64,000 nucleotides of DNA from Myotis daubentonii. Its lineage: Eukaryota; Chordata; Mammalia; Chiroptera; Vespertilionidae. Both the position numbers and the translations under genes were made by a program. The DNA lies in NCBI RefSeq assembly GCF_963259705.1, contig NC_081840.1, forward strand, positions 152,952,282 through 153,016,281, written 5' to 3'. The stretch's first letter is position 1; the number at the start of each line of letters is the position of its first letter. Positions 21,430 to 34,347 of the stretch are shown piece by piece. Under the pieces are notes generated by a model, which had not been told where the DNA came from, did no database searches, and saw nothing but the letters and a program-made list of their open reading frames with translations.

Positions 21430-22610
21430 TAGATAGTATTCAGTTGTGTAAATGTACCACAGCTTTTTTATTCCCTCATCTACTAATGGGCACTTGGGTT
21501 GTTTCCAGATCTTAGCTATTGTAAATAGCACACAAAGTGTTACATTATATTCTTTCTGATTGCTGTTTTTAGATTCTTAGGATATATTCTGAGAAATGGA
21601 ATCACTGGGTCAAAAGGCAGTTATATTTTTTATTTTTTGAAGAAACTCCATGATGTTTTCCACTGTGGCTGCACCAGTCTGCATTCCCACCAGAAGGGTA
21701 CTAAAGGTTCCTTTTCTCCACATCCTCTCCAGCACTTGTCGTTTGTTGATTTGTTGATGATAGCCATTCTAACAGGTGTGAGATGGTACCTCATTGTCGT
21801 TTTGATTTGCATCTCTCAGATGATTAGTGACTTTGAACATGTTTTCATGTCTCTTGGCTTTCTGAATGTCCTCTTTTGAGAAGTGTCTATTTAGTTCCTT
21901 TGCCCATTTTTGATTGGATTGTTTATCATCCTTTTGTTAAGTTGAATGCGTTCCCTATAAATTTTGGAGACTAAACCTTACTGGATGTAACATTGGCAAA
22001 TATGTTCTCCCATGTAGTGGGCTTTCTGTTGTTTTGTTGATGGTTTCTTTTGCTGTGCTTTTTATTTTGATGTAGTCCCATTTGTTTATTTTCTCCTTAG
22101 TTCATATTGTCCTAGGAGATGTGTCAATAAAGATACTGCTATGTGATATGTCTGATATTTTGCTGCCTATAGATTCTTCTAAGATTTTTAATGGTTTGCC
22201 ATCTTACGTTTAATTTTTTTATCCATTTTGAGTTTATTTTTGTGTATGGTGTAAGTTGGTGGTCTAGTTTCATTTTTTTTTTTTTGCATGTATCTGTCCA
22301 ATTTTCCCAACACCATTTATTGAAGAGAGTGTCTTGACTCCATGGTATAGTCTTGCCTCCTTTGTCAAATATTAATTGAGAATAATGGCTTGGGTCTATT
22401 TCTGGGTTCTCTGTTCTGTCCCATTGGTCTACATATCTGTTCTTGTGACAGTACCAGGCCGCTTTGAGAACAGTGGCTTTGTATTGTGATCCCTCCAACT
22501 TTTTTCTTCTTTCTCAGGATTTCTGTGGCTGTTTGGGGTCTTTTTTTATTCCACGTGAATTTTTGGAGAGTTTGTTCTATATGCCATTGGTATTTTAATG
22601 GGAAACATTG
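21430..22610 (-). mobile_element. Bat LINE-1 ORF2 C-terminal part (antisense)
   Basis: Continues the 19690-20169 element: GGGTTGTTTCCAGATCTTAG, CCACTGTGGCTGCACCAGTC, GTTGATTTGTTGATGATAGC and CTTTGTCAAATATTAATTG are reverse complements of ORF2 C-terminal and flanking landmarks. On the minus strand 22139-22498 an open frame of 119 codons survives ([20 protein letters not shown]), which is ORF2 downstream of the reverse transcriptase. The 5' end is truncated near 22610. Confidence 0.9.
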
Positions 22611-22737
22611 GGGAATTAAATATATTTAACTAAGATATATTTAATTAATTAATAAAAGATGACATTCATGATTATTTTCTTTGGAAGACATCCTTAATAG
22701 AAAATGACAGATCTGAAAGAAATGACATTTAGAATTT

Positions 22738-22957
22738 TTTTTAAAAAAATATGTTTTTATTGATTTCAGAGAGAGGAAGGAAGAGCTAGAGAGAGATAGA
22801 AACATTGATGAGAGAGAAACATCTATCATCTGCCTCCTGCATGCCCACTCCTGGGGATCAAGCCCACAACCCGGGCATGTGCCTTGACCAGGAATGGAAC
22901 TAGTGATCTCTTAGTGCCTGGGATGACACTCAACCCACTGAGCTACAGAGGCCAGGT
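22738..22957 (-). mobile_element. VES-type SINE (antisense)
   Basis: The tail (TATTGATTTCAGAGAGAGGA), the body (CATCTGCCTCCTGCATGCCC) and the head (CCACTGAGCTACAGAGGCCA) read as the reverse complement of VES. Confidence 0.93.
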
Positions 22958-23059
22958 GACATTTAAAATTTTGATCCTGATTATACATGACTTCCAGAAA
23001 TGTTCTAGCAATTTACAATGATATGAATAATATTTTCTCGCACCCATACTTTGTTTTTT

Positions 23060-24577
23060 CCTTGTCTGTTTTAATATAGATGTGTTTCTTAGAGTAGCTA
23101 CAATGTTGTATATAAATCACAGAATGTTCCCAGACACCTGCTTCCCACAGCCTCCCTCAGTGTTAACAACCCCACCAGGTGGAACATTGAAGCAGTCAAT
23201 GAACCAACACTGACATGTCATCAACATCCATAGTTTACATTAGAGTCACACTTGTTGTACATTCTGTGGGTTTGGACAAATGCATAATGACATGTATTCA
23301 GCATTATAGTGTCATACAAAGTAGTTTCACTGCCCTAAACATCCTCTGAACTCTGCCTATTCATTCCTCTACCCAAACTCCTGGCATCTACTGATCTTTT
23401 TACTGTTTCCATAGTTTTGCCTTCTCCAGAATGTCATATAGTTGAAATCAGCTATATGTAGTCTTTTCAGAATGAATTCTTTCACATAGAAATATGCATT
23501 TAAGTTTCTCCATGTCTTTTCATGGCTTGACAGCTTATTTCTTTTTAGTACTGAATAAGATTTTATTGTATGAATTAACCACAGCTTATCTGTTCAATCA
23601 CTGAAAGATATATTGGTTGCTTCCAAGTTTTAGTTGGTATTAATAAAACTGCTATAAAAGTAGAGTGCAGGTTTTTATGTGGACACAAATTTTCAATTCC
23701 TTTGGGTAAATACCAACAAGCAAAATTGCTTGATCATTTGGTAAGAGTATAGTTTTATAAGAACCAAGCAAAGTAGCTGTACTATTTTGCATTTCCACAG
23801 TCAATCGATGAGAGTTCCTATTGTTCCACATCCTTGCCAGCATTTGGTGTTGTCAGTATTTTGAATTTTAGTTATTTTAATACATGTGTACTGTATCTCA
23901 ATTGTTTTAATTTGCATTTTCTCATAAGATTTGATAGATAGCATCTTTTCATGTGCTTATTTGGAGCTGTACATATTTTGGTGAGGAGTCTTCTTGTCTT
24001 TTGCTTATTTTCTAATTGATTGTTGGTGTTCTTACTATTCAATTTCAAGTTATTTATATATTTTGAATACCAGTCATTTATCAGACATGTCTTTTGAAAA
24101 TGTTTTCTCTCAGATCATGGCTTGTCTTTTCATTCTCTTAGTAGTATCTTTTTCAGAATAGAGTTTTTACATTTAATTAAGCCCAATTTACCATTTTTTT
24201 TTTCACTAATGTGCTTTCAGTATCTTATCTAAAAGTCATCACCAAACCCAAACTTGGCTAGAATATCTCTTATGTTATCTCTAGGAGTTTTATAGTTTTT
24301 GTGTTTTACATTTAGATCTATAATCTATTTTGAGTTAAATTTCATGCAATTATGCAGTATCAAAATATAGATCCATTTTGTTTGCATGTGGATGTCCAGT
24401 TGTTCCAGCACCATTTGTTGAAGAGATTATCCATACTCCATTCTATTATTTTTACTCCTTTGTCAAAGGTAAGTTAGATATATTTTTGTGCTTCTATTTT
24501 AGACTCTATTTATTTCCATTGATCTATGTTTCACCAATACCATACTATCTTTTGAGAAATTGCTTTATGAATGTATA
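23060..24577 (-). mobile_element. Older LINE-1, 3' UTR and ORF2 3' part (antisense)
   Basis: GTGGGTTTGGACAAATGC, CATGGCTTGACAGCTTATTT, GCATTTGGTGTTGTCAGTAT, TCATGTGCTTATTTGG and TTTATCAGACATGTCTTTTG appear in the expected order as reverse complements of LINE-1 3' UTR and ORF2 C-terminal coding sequence. Homology is interrupted at 24578 by another LINE-1 and resumes at 25021. No usable frame remains. Confidence 0.85.
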
Positions 24578-25020
24578 ATGAATATACAAATAACTGCACA
24601 TATATAGCATATATCAATTTGATTAGTTTGAACATAAGTATAGATCTGTGAAACCATCACCACAATCAAGGTAATAAAAATATCACTTCTGAAAGTTTCT
24701 AAGAACACTTACTCTGAAGTCTGCCCTGTTAACAAATGTTTTCAGTGTACAATATCGTATGCTAACTATAGGCTCTCTATTGCACAGCAGATCTCTAATC
24801 TCTACAACTTATTCATCTTGCTTAGCTGAAACTTTATACCCATTGAACAACAACTCCCCATTTTCTCCTGTCTCAGCCTAGGCAACCACCTTTCTACTCT
24901 CTGCTTCTGTGAGTTTGACTATCTTAGATTTCACATCTAAGTGAGACCACGCAGGACAAAGTCCTTCTGATATGGCTCACTTCACTTACCTTAATGTCTC
25001 CAGGTTCATCCACACTGCAT
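24578..25020 (-). mobile_element. Nested LINE-1 3' end (antisense)
   Basis: CAGCAGATCTCTAATCTCTA, CCATTGAACAACAACTCCCC, GGCAACCACCTTTCTACTCT and AGGTTCATCCACACTG mark a different LINE-1 3' UTR inserted within the flanking copy. Confidence 0.7.
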
Positions 25021-26120
<1,100 letters not shown>

Positions 26121-27516
26121 TGAAATATTAAAAATAACATTAACTTCATTATTAGTGAGGATAAAACTTTTTGATATACTTATTTCTAATTTTGAAAATT
26201 TACTGTCTGTATAACTTAACCATTTTTATATTGGTATAATATTCCTTATTGCAAGTACAATTTATGAGTTAACAACACTAAACTTTTTTCTTTTGTATGT
26301 TCAACAAAATGTGTTCATTGTTCTTATAAATTAGTTAAACTTATGTGGTGTCCTCACTATGTAGTTTTAATTCCTTTTCAACTTAGTTAAATGTACTGAT
26401 ATGTCTATTGTAATTCTGTACCTAAATGGGAAATGCCCTAATGAATTCTAGACAGATGTCAGTTACTTCATCTGTGAAATAAAGCAACTGATACAAACTT
26501 TGACACTTCTTTTATCTCTAAAACTGCTAGAATTGCCTGCCTCATTTCTGTTCTAACTGAAATTCAGGTAAAAGAGGGATGCTTCCTTTGTCAAAGATCC
26601 TGGCATAAGAGAAGACTGACAAAAGGCAATTTGTAGTGGAAGTGGCTTTGCATCATCTTTCTAGTCTGTGTGCTCACGAAATGCTGCTTACTCATCCTAA
26701 TGATCTGGAGATGGCAGGAGAGCTAGCTTGTCATGAAGAGTCAAAAGAGAATGACAGGACTCTTAAATAATCCATATTTTTCATTCATTGTCAATGAATG
26801 AAAATATTCAATCTTTATAGAATATTTGAAATAATCCACACAAATAATGGTTGAGTCACATGTAAAAATGGATATGTGTTGAGATGGATCAAATTAAATT
26901 TTTAATTTTCTTGCATTTTTCTGGACTCATGATTGACACTTTCTCCTGTTATTGGGATCTGTGGTATATAGGCAATAGGGTGAAAATCCTATGCTTTTAA
27001 AAATAAATCAAACATTATTATGTCAACAATTTGGAAGTGATTCAGACACCTGAGTCATGTAAGCAGCTCTTGAATCAGAAAACATCCTTTTTGGGATAAA
27101 AGAAGTATTTTGTGTTCTGGAAGCAAATATACAACTGTAGGTGACCTCAGAATGCCCACTTCCCAAGCCTCCCCAGCTCTTCATGCTGCACCGCAATCAA
27201 GCAATCTCTGAAGTCCTCTGCTTCCTGTCTGCTGTCAGCACTCATCAATTTCTCATTCAAAACTCATTTTCCATGCACCTTAGTGGTTAAACCATGGCCA
27301 TTCCCACTCATAGGCCCTACTCCACACTTTATAATTTAAATTTAATACACAAGATGGTCTGTTTTCAACAGAAGATTTCTGAGTGGGACCGATATAGACT
27401 CTCATCCACATCATAATAACTCATACATTTCTCAACAGCTGTTAGGAGGCCAGGAGGTGAGCTTACCACTAAATACACACAAAAAGAGGAGAGAAAGGTA
27501 AAAGCTTTAAAGAATG

Positions 27517-27518
<2 letters not shown>
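26121..27518. other. Unassigned DNA, probably old repeats and unique sequence
   Basis: I recognise no family with confidence. GAATGAATGAAAATATTC-like palindromic DNA near 26780-26815 is AT-rich and imperfect. No coding signal is seen. Confidence 0.35.

Positions 27519-27562
<44 letters not shown>
27519..27562. repeat. (CA)n microsatellite
   Basis: About 22 CA units. Confidence 0.97.
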
Positions 27563-27563
<1 letters not shown>

Positions 27564-28320
27564 AGATGAGGACTAATTGGAAAATGATGAGCAGTAGTTC
27601 ACTCAAATCTGTGCATCTGCAATTTCCTTTAAATGGTTCTTTTCCCAGGCAACACTTTGTGGAAAATGAATTCATTTTTAAAATCACAGAACTTTATTTA
27701 GGGGGTATACACACTTTGAGAAGCTACCAAAGCCTGTGAGTGTTTTTCTGAAGGTGTCAATTTGAATGCAATTATAGCATGTGCATGAAGCAGCAAACGG
27801 ATCAAGCCAGAAGCTAAATGCCTGTCATGCTTTTGATAGACAAATTACATAATGGGAGGGATAACCTGATTGGACCATTGTTTTTCTATTAGGAGACAGA
27901 AGAAACGGAAGGCAGTGTCTACTCGGCAACTTATTTATACGATGAAAAAAAATAACGGAGGTTGTTGTGCAAATCATCTCTTTTCTGTTTCAGCCTAAAA
28001 AAGCAAACCCCCAAACAAGCAAGCAAACAAACAAACAAAAAAACAAAAAAACGCACCAAAATACAAAACTCCAAACAACTCACTGGCCCTTGTTGCATTT
28101 ATTTTATGGGAATAGCTGACAGGTGAAAGGAGACCAAACAGACCTGCACATGCTCTTTATAAATTCCTTCTTCATTTAACTGTTAAGAACAGAGATGCCC
28201 TGGTGCTGAGGAACTGATCTAAAGGCACAGCTGACAGTTAGAGGAATGTTGGAGATTAGATTAGACCTCACAGCTGCAGAGTTTCTGCACAGAGTTTTGT
28301 TGTCATTCATTTGGGTGTTT
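27563..28320. other. Unassigned, low-repeat DNA
   Basis: No repeat family is seen apart from a (CAAA)n-rich patch at about 28013-28053. The stretch 27770-27930 is more complex in base composition than its surroundings and holds homeodomain-like and SOX-like words. It could be conserved regulatory DNA, but nothing here proves it. Confidence 0.3.
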
Positions 28321-28534
28321 GTTTACTTGGTAATTATTTTGTGAAATAGATAATACATGAATATATACAAAGTTACAAAGTAAGGTGAAAAGTGAGTATC
28401 CCTTGACCCCCATCTTTCCAATGTTCTTCCTCAGAAGTACAAATTTTACTAATTTCATTTTGAAATGAACATATACATAGACCGAGTTTCACTTATTTCT
28501 ACTCATATTTCTTGGCTGTCTTTCTGTTTAAGCA

Positions 28535-28698
28535 CTAGAGGCCCAATGCACAAAATTTGTACAAGAGTAGGCCTTCCTTCTCCGGCTGCCGGCACTGACT
28601 TCCCTCTGGCACCTGGGACCCAGGCTTCCCTCGCAGCCCAGGCTTTGTCTGGAAGGATGTCCAGTCTAATTAGCATATTATGCATTTATTGTTATAGA
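28535..28698 (-). mobile_element. Short Helitron, 164 bp
   Basis: CTAG at 28535-28538 follows A. On the minus strand the 5' end is TCTATAACAATAAATGCATA, with T at 28699. The 3' half (AGGCCTTCCTTCTCCGGCTG on the plus strand) matches the 3' half of the type B copy at 61064-61353, but the 5' half does not. This is therefore a chimera of Helitron ends. Confidence 0.88.
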
Positions 28699-28896
28699 TA
28701 TATACAGCTGCCTCTTTCTCTTACATGCTCCCTACTGGGTACTCTATTTTATTGATGTACATATTTTATTTAACAAGTCTCATTAATGGGCATTATTTTC
28801 TTATCAAGTTTGTGTTTGTATAAACCATGCTACAACATTTTGAACATACCTGCTTCTACAAAATAAATGCTAAGAAGAGATATTTGCTAGATCAGA

Positions 28897-28902
<6 letters not shown>

Positions 28903-28950
<48 letters not shown>
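28903..28950. repeat. (TA)n microsatellite
   Basis: About 23 TA units. Confidence 0.97.
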
Positions 28951-28952
<2 letters not shown>

Positions 28953-29327
28953 AAAATTACCTTTTATTGAGTTCTACTGATGTATCATTTATAAACAATA
29001 TGAAACAATTTGTTTTTCTGTGCTCTGGTGGGATGTCTGTCTGTCTATTTATCTGGCTATCTATTCACCCATCCATCTATCTATCCACTCATCATTTATT
29101 ATCTTTACAGCTTAACTAGGCAAAAGTTGTTTCTCAACTAACTTTTACTAACTTTTAAATTTTATTTCCATTATTAAAAGGGAATTTGAGCATCTTTTTC
29201 TGTTAAAGAAATGATATTTTTTTCTACTAAATATGTATTTCAACACATGGTAAATATATGTTTACACACATACAATTATATATAAAAATGATACGTTTAA
29301 CACAGAGTACTAGTAAATATGTGTACT

Positions 29328-29328
29328 A

Positions 29329-29377
<49 letters not shown>
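29328..29377. repeat. (TA)n microsatellite
   Basis: About 23 TA units, in a wider AT-rich tract (29230-29530) with recurring AATTATATATG words. Confidence 0.95.
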
Positions 29378-29382
<5 letters not shown>

Positions 29383-29621
29383 ATATATGCAAATTATATA
29401 TGTTGATCTCAGACAGTAATATATGCAAATATAATTATATATGTCTAACATAGTAAATATATATGCACATACAATTATATATACATATACATATATATAA
29501 ATTACATATAACTATACGTCTTACACACAGTAAATATACACACAGTATTCCTATGGAAAACAATACAATTAATAATAGAAGAATAAACTCAGTTTCGGGT
29601 GCTCACAACTGTAAAACTCCT

Positions 29622-29629
29622 TTTGCCTA

Positions 29630-29675
<46 letters not shown>

Positions 29676-29682
29676 CACAAAC
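29622..29682. repeat. (TATC)n microsatellite
   Basis: About 14 tetranucleotide units directly left of a composite Helitron. Confidence 0.97.
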
Positions 29683-29695
29683 ACATACAATTATA

Positions 29696-30665
29696 CTAGA
29701 GGCCCAGTGCACAAAAATTTGTGCACTCGGGGGCATCCCTCAGCCCAGCCTGTGCCCTCTCGCAGTCTGGGACCCCTCAGGGGATGATCACCTGCTGGCT
29801 TAGGACCGCTCCCTGGGGAATTGGACCTAAGCTGGCAGCCAGACATCCCTCTGGCAGCCCAGGAGCCCTCGGGGAATGTCCATTTGCCAGCGGGGAGTAG
29901 ACCTAAGCTGCAGCCGGGCATCCTTAGTGCTGCTGAGGAGGTAGGAGAGGCTCCCACCACCACCGCTATACTGGCAGCCATCAGCTTTTCTTGTGGCTGA
30001 GCAGAGCTCCCCCTGTGGGAGCGCACTGACCACCAGACGGCAGCTCCTGCATTGAGCGTCTGCCCCCTGGTGGTCAGTGTGTGTCATAATGACCAGTGAG
30101 TCCCAGTCATTCCGCTGTTAGGGTCATTTTGCATGTTACCCTTTTACTATATAGGATAGAGGCCTGGTGCATGGGTGAGGGCTGGCTGGTTTGCCTTGAA
30201 GGGTGTCCTGGATCAGGGTAGGTGTCCCGCTGGGGTGCCTGGCCAGCTTGGGTGAGGGGCTGAGGGCCGTTTTCAGGCTGGCCACAGCCCCTTCAGGATA
30301 GGGGTCCCCGCTGGGGTGCCTGGCCCACCTAGGTGAGTGGCTGATGGCTGTTTGCAGGCTGGCCACAGCCCCCAGCCACCCAAGCTCCCAGTGGAGGCTG
30401 GCTGGAAGCAGGTATCTGGGATTTATTTATCTTCTATAATTGAAACTTTGTTGCCTTGAGCGGAGGCCACAGCCGGCCAGGGCAGGCGGGAAGCTTGGCT
30501 TCCTCCATCGCCCGGGCAACCAAGCCTCTTGCTTGCTCCAGCTCTGTGGCTTCGGGCCGCCATCTTGGTTGGGTTAATTTGCATATAGTCACTCTGATTG
30601 GCTGGTGGGCGCAGCTTGGGGCATAGCAGAGGTGTGGTCAATTTGCATGTTTCTCTTTTATTAGA
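29696..30665 (-). mobile_element. Composite Helitron (type B plus type A units)
   Basis: CTAG at 29696-29699 follows A. On the minus strand the 5' end is TCTAATAAAAGAGAAACATG, finishing at 30665 before T. At 30156/30157 the complement of a type A 5' end (TTTTACTATATAGGA) directly meets TAGAGGCCTGG, the type B 3' end lacking its C. The junction and order equal those at 14358-16156, but the type A half here has no minisatellite. It carries a pair of CTCF-like motifs. Confidence 0.9.
30030..30073. promoter_or_regulatory. Inverted pair of CTCF-like motifs
   Basis: CCACCAGACGGCAG (30030-30043, two changes) faces CTGCCCCCTGGTGG (30060-30073, a perfect complement of the core), with 16 bp between. 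Confidence 0.55.
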
Positions 30666-31560
30666 TTAGATTTCTGTTTAATCCAGACTCATGTGGCCCC
30701 AGCTGAGTGTGGGTTAGAAGCTGCCCTCTGGCTGCCGACAGGACCCTGAGCTAAGAGGCCTCTTTCCCAGGGAGCCTGGCTCCGGGGCTGGTGGCCCTGA
30801 GAGTGCCTAGAGGAGGTGGCCCTTTGAAACTCTTTCTGCCTTGGTTACAGTCCTGGGGACCACACAGCTGCCCTGCGGGCCACCAGAGTGGCCATGAGAG
30901 GTGGCCCTGGTGGCAGCCGCAAAATTCGGGCCCAGATGTGGGTAGAGTTCCTGCCCAGACTCCAGCTCTGGATAGCGGCTGGGAAGCTGGAGGACAGTGA
31001 TGCCAGTGTCCCCATCCTACAGGGAGCACAGGGCCTCCTAGTGTGTACCAACCCAGATGCCGCCTCTGGGGCGACGCTCTGACCTGCAGACGCTGGACAC
31101 CAAGGCTGTGCTCATTAGGTGAGTCCTCTCCTGTCCCAGGCCAAGGGGCATGGGGCTCCAGGTTCCCAGTGGTTCAAAGCTACTAGATGTTCTATTCCTC
31201 AGATGCAGGCCTTAAAAGGGGGGTGCCCTGTGGGTTCCAGCCCTCCTCAGGTTGGACTCTCTCCCACCTGTGAAGCACACTGAAGTTCTTGACTAGGTGG
31301 TGGCCCCATCTCCTACCTGCTTCCACGTGGCCTCCCTGTCCCAGGCCCGGCTCCAGGAGCTGCAGGGCCAGGTGACAGGTTTTGTGAGGAGGTTGTTCCT
31401 TGCGTAGTTGTGGATTCAGTGTGTCCTGGGAGGAGGCGAGCTCGGGGTCCCTGGGTGTCCCCATCTTGAACAGGAATCGCAGCACCTTAATTTAGGCAGG
31501 TGTGAGGATTTCGGGAGCCTGTTTACCCAGCTTTCCACTGTCTTCTCAGGTATGCAGTAT
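30666..31560. other. GC-rich, exon-like island of unknown origin
   Basis: Base composition rises sharply between about 30690 and 31460. Splice-like words are present: CATCCTACAG|GG near 31020, TTAG|GTGAGTCC near 31118 and TTCCCAG|GG near 30770. Short frames (e.g. 30888-31082; CGGCTCCAGGAGCTGCAG near 31348 encodes RLQELQ) look like vertebrate coding DNA, but no frame stays open across the island and I do not recognise a protein. It could be a gene fragment, a decayed retrocopy or a captured CpG island. It begins right at the 5' edge of the composite Helitron. Confidence 0.3.
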
Positions 31561-31709
31561 GGTATGCTTCAGAAGGCCTGTCTCCACTTTGAGGTCCAGT
31601 CGCCTTTTCTACCAGTTGTTTTATGATGTTGTTCATTTACATTATACCTTCTCTTCAACTCAAAATTATTTTCATTTAAGATATGAAGTATTATTCAAAT
31701 TTATTATTT

Positions 31710-32565
31710 TTTAAGTTGGATACACAACCACATTTATTGAATTGTTGATTATTTTCCACTGACTTAACCTGTTTGAGTCTCTGCTTCCAATTATTTTTGG
31801 TCTATACCCAAATAGTGGGATTTCTCGGCCATATGGTAATTCTAAGTTTAACTTTTTGAAGAGCTGCCAAACTGTTTTCCACAATGAGGGCACCATTTTA
31901 CCTTCCCACCTGCAATGTGTGAGGGTTCTGATATCTCCACATCCTCACCAAGACTTTTATTTTACAATTATTTCTCTTTTTGTTGTGGTTGTAACTGTCT
32001 TCATGAGTGGGAAGTAATACATATTGTGGCTTTGAATTGCATTTCTCTAATGGCTAATTATAGTGAGCATCTTTTCATGTATTTATTACCCACTTGCATA
32101 TCTTTGGATAACTATTTATTAAAGTCATTTCCCATACTTAATTGGGTTATGTTTTTGTTATTGAGTTGTAAGAGTTTTTATGTTTTTTGAATACAAGTAC
32201 TTCAAAAATATATTATTTGCAAAAAATTCTCCCATTCTATAATTGTCTTTTAATATTTCTGATCATGTTCTTTAAACCATAAATGTTTTTAATTTTGAAA
32301 TCAAATTTATCTCTTTTTATTTTGTTACTCATGGTTTGGATTTTGGATGTCATATCTAAGAATCTATTGCCAAATACAAAATTATGAAGATTTGCTCCTA
32401 AGTTGTCTTCTAAAAGTTTAATAGTTATAACTCTTATATTTAGGTTATTAATCCGTTTTGAGTTAATTTTTGTATATGGTTGAAGTGGGGACATGCCTTC
32501 ATTCTTTTGCATGTGTGTATCCACTTATCCTAGCACCATTTATTAAACAGACTATTTAGTTTGTC
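31710..32565 (-). mobile_element. Old LINE-1 (antisense)
   Basis: CATATGGTAATTCTAAGTTT, GCTGCCAAACTGTTTTCCAC, TCATGTATTTATTACCCA and CCTAGCACCATTTATTAAAC are reverse complements of LINE-1 3' and ORF2 C-terminal landmarks. It is broken at 32566 by a younger LINE-1 piece. Confidence 0.75.
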
Positions 32566-32735
32566 CCCCTGGCCCCATCCCAGCCTTCCCTCTGAAATTC
32601 ATCAGTCTGTTCCATGCTTCTCTGTCTCTGGATTTATTTTGTTCATCAGTTTATTTTGTTCATTAGATCCCACATCTGAGTGAGATCATGTGATACTTAT
32701 CTTTCTCTGACTGGCTTATTTTGCTTAGCATAAGG
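32566..32735 (-). mobile_element. Short young bat LINE-1 3' fragment (antisense)
   Basis: TTCCATGCTTCTCTGTCTCT, GTTCATCAGTTTATTTTG and GAGTGAGATCATGTGATACT match the 3' UTR of the bat LINE-1 at 41561-42094. It is truncated at both ends and nested in the older LINE-1. Confidence 0.75.
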
Positions 32736-34315
32736 GTTTATTTTTAATTTCTCAACTCTACTCCATTAAAATAAAATGTCTATTCTTATGCCAATATCAT
32801 ACCATTTTTATTACTATAGCCAGACTTCTATTAATTTTCAGAATTCTGAAAACATTGATCATGAAAATTTTTGCCATTTATTGTTGCTTTTATGCAGGTA
32901 CAAACTTCCAGAAGTCATTATACTCTCATTTCTATAGATCATCAGCTTTATTTCATTTTTTTCATATATATGAAAATTGTTAGATATTCACTGTGTATTT
33001 TAAGCTTCTTCATTATAAAAGTATTCACCTTTCTCCCTCCCTCACTCATTTTCTCTTTCTGTCCCTAAATAAAAGTTTGCTTGATATTCAGATTGTAACT
33101 CCCTGTTTTTTTGTTACCACAATAGCTTGTAATATGTTTAATCATTATTTTATTTCATTTTAATTTTGAGCTTGGAAATGAACTGAAATTGGAGATATCC
33201 TTTCTTTTTTAAAAAACAAATATTTCACAGTATAATATACACAGAAGTGCAAATATCATAGATGTGTGCATTTTAAAGAACTTTTACAATTTTGATATAT
33301 TTTGTAAATAGCACCCAGCTCAAAGTGCTATTTTGAGGTTTGGAACAATGCCCAAACCTCAAAAACCTGCTCCCATTTTCCTTCAATTGTTTCCCCCATT
33401 AAAGGCGACCTTTATCTTGACATCTAATAGAATAGACTAGTTTTGTCTGTTATTTTGGACTGATTATAACTAATATAATCACTCTGTGTTTTGTTTTGTG
33501 ACTTATTTTGCTCAACTTTATATTTGGACTGTTTATCTCATGTGTTGCTGTAGATAATTTATTTTCATGATGAGTATTGTTCTGTTATGTAAATATACCA
33601 CAATTCATCCAGGCTTGTATTGAAAGGTGCTTGAGTAAGTTACATTTTATGGATATTAAGTGCAGTGCTGTTAGGAACATGCTGGTCTGTCTTATGGTGC
33701 ATATATTTCCAGCAGTGTGTGTTTCCAGTTCATCCATATGCTATATAATACATAGCATTTTTAATTTTTCTGAATTTTAGCCACTCTGGTGAGTACTTTT
33801 ATATATTATTGTGTTTGTCATTTGCATTCCTCTGATTGCTAATCAACTTGAACACCTTTCATGTGCCTATTTGCCATTTGCATATATCTTTCCGTTACTT
33901 TTTAAAGTATTTTGTCTAGTGTACTACTGTGTTTCCCATAGTGATTTGCAGTAATTCTTTATATATTGTCGAGTCTTTGTTGGTTGTAAAATGTCCTCTC
34001 CCACTTTGTGTTTGCCTTTATATTACTTTTCTATGTTTTAATAAACAAAAGTTCTTAATTTTGAAAAAGTCCACTTTATCATTTTGCTTTGTTGGTATTT
34101 TTCCACTTTAAGAGATATTTGCCTAAATTGAGATCATAAGATATTGTCCTGCATTTTTGTTAAAGCATTATTTTTTTTCTTTGACATTTATACCTGAAAT
34201 CCATTGATTTTTGTTTATAGAGTGAGGTGAGAATTAGTTGAGCTTTGTGTATAGGGTAAGGTAGGGACTTAGCTTTTTTTTTCTTTCTAAAGATACCCCA
34301 CTATGGTGAGAGAAT
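32736..34315 (-). mobile_element. Old LINE-1 fragments (antisense)
   Basis: 32736-33120 continues the element broken at 32565 (TATGCCAATATCATACCATT). From about 33190 another 3' UTR starts and runs into ORF2-like DNA (GAACATGCTGGTCTGTCTTA, TCATGTGCCTATTTGCCATT, TAATAAACAAAAGTTCTTAA). The boundary between the two is uncertain. Confidence 0.65.
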
Positions 34316-34347
34316 TCTGAGATATCCTACCTGCCACTGCTATCCTA

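Larger units (their letters stand above)
28321..28990 (-). mobile_element. Probable degraded LINE (antisense)
   Basis: GAACATACCTGCTTCTACAA and surrounding phrases resemble the 3' region of old LINE-1M elements read on the minus strand. A Helitron (28535-28698) and a TA repeat (28903-28950) lie inside. The family call is weak. Confidence 0.35.

Noticed and set aside
22139..22498. Small gene of 119 codons on the minus strand
   Set aside because: The sequence is LINE-1 ORF2 downstream of the reverse transcriptase, inside a 5'-truncated antisense LINE-1.
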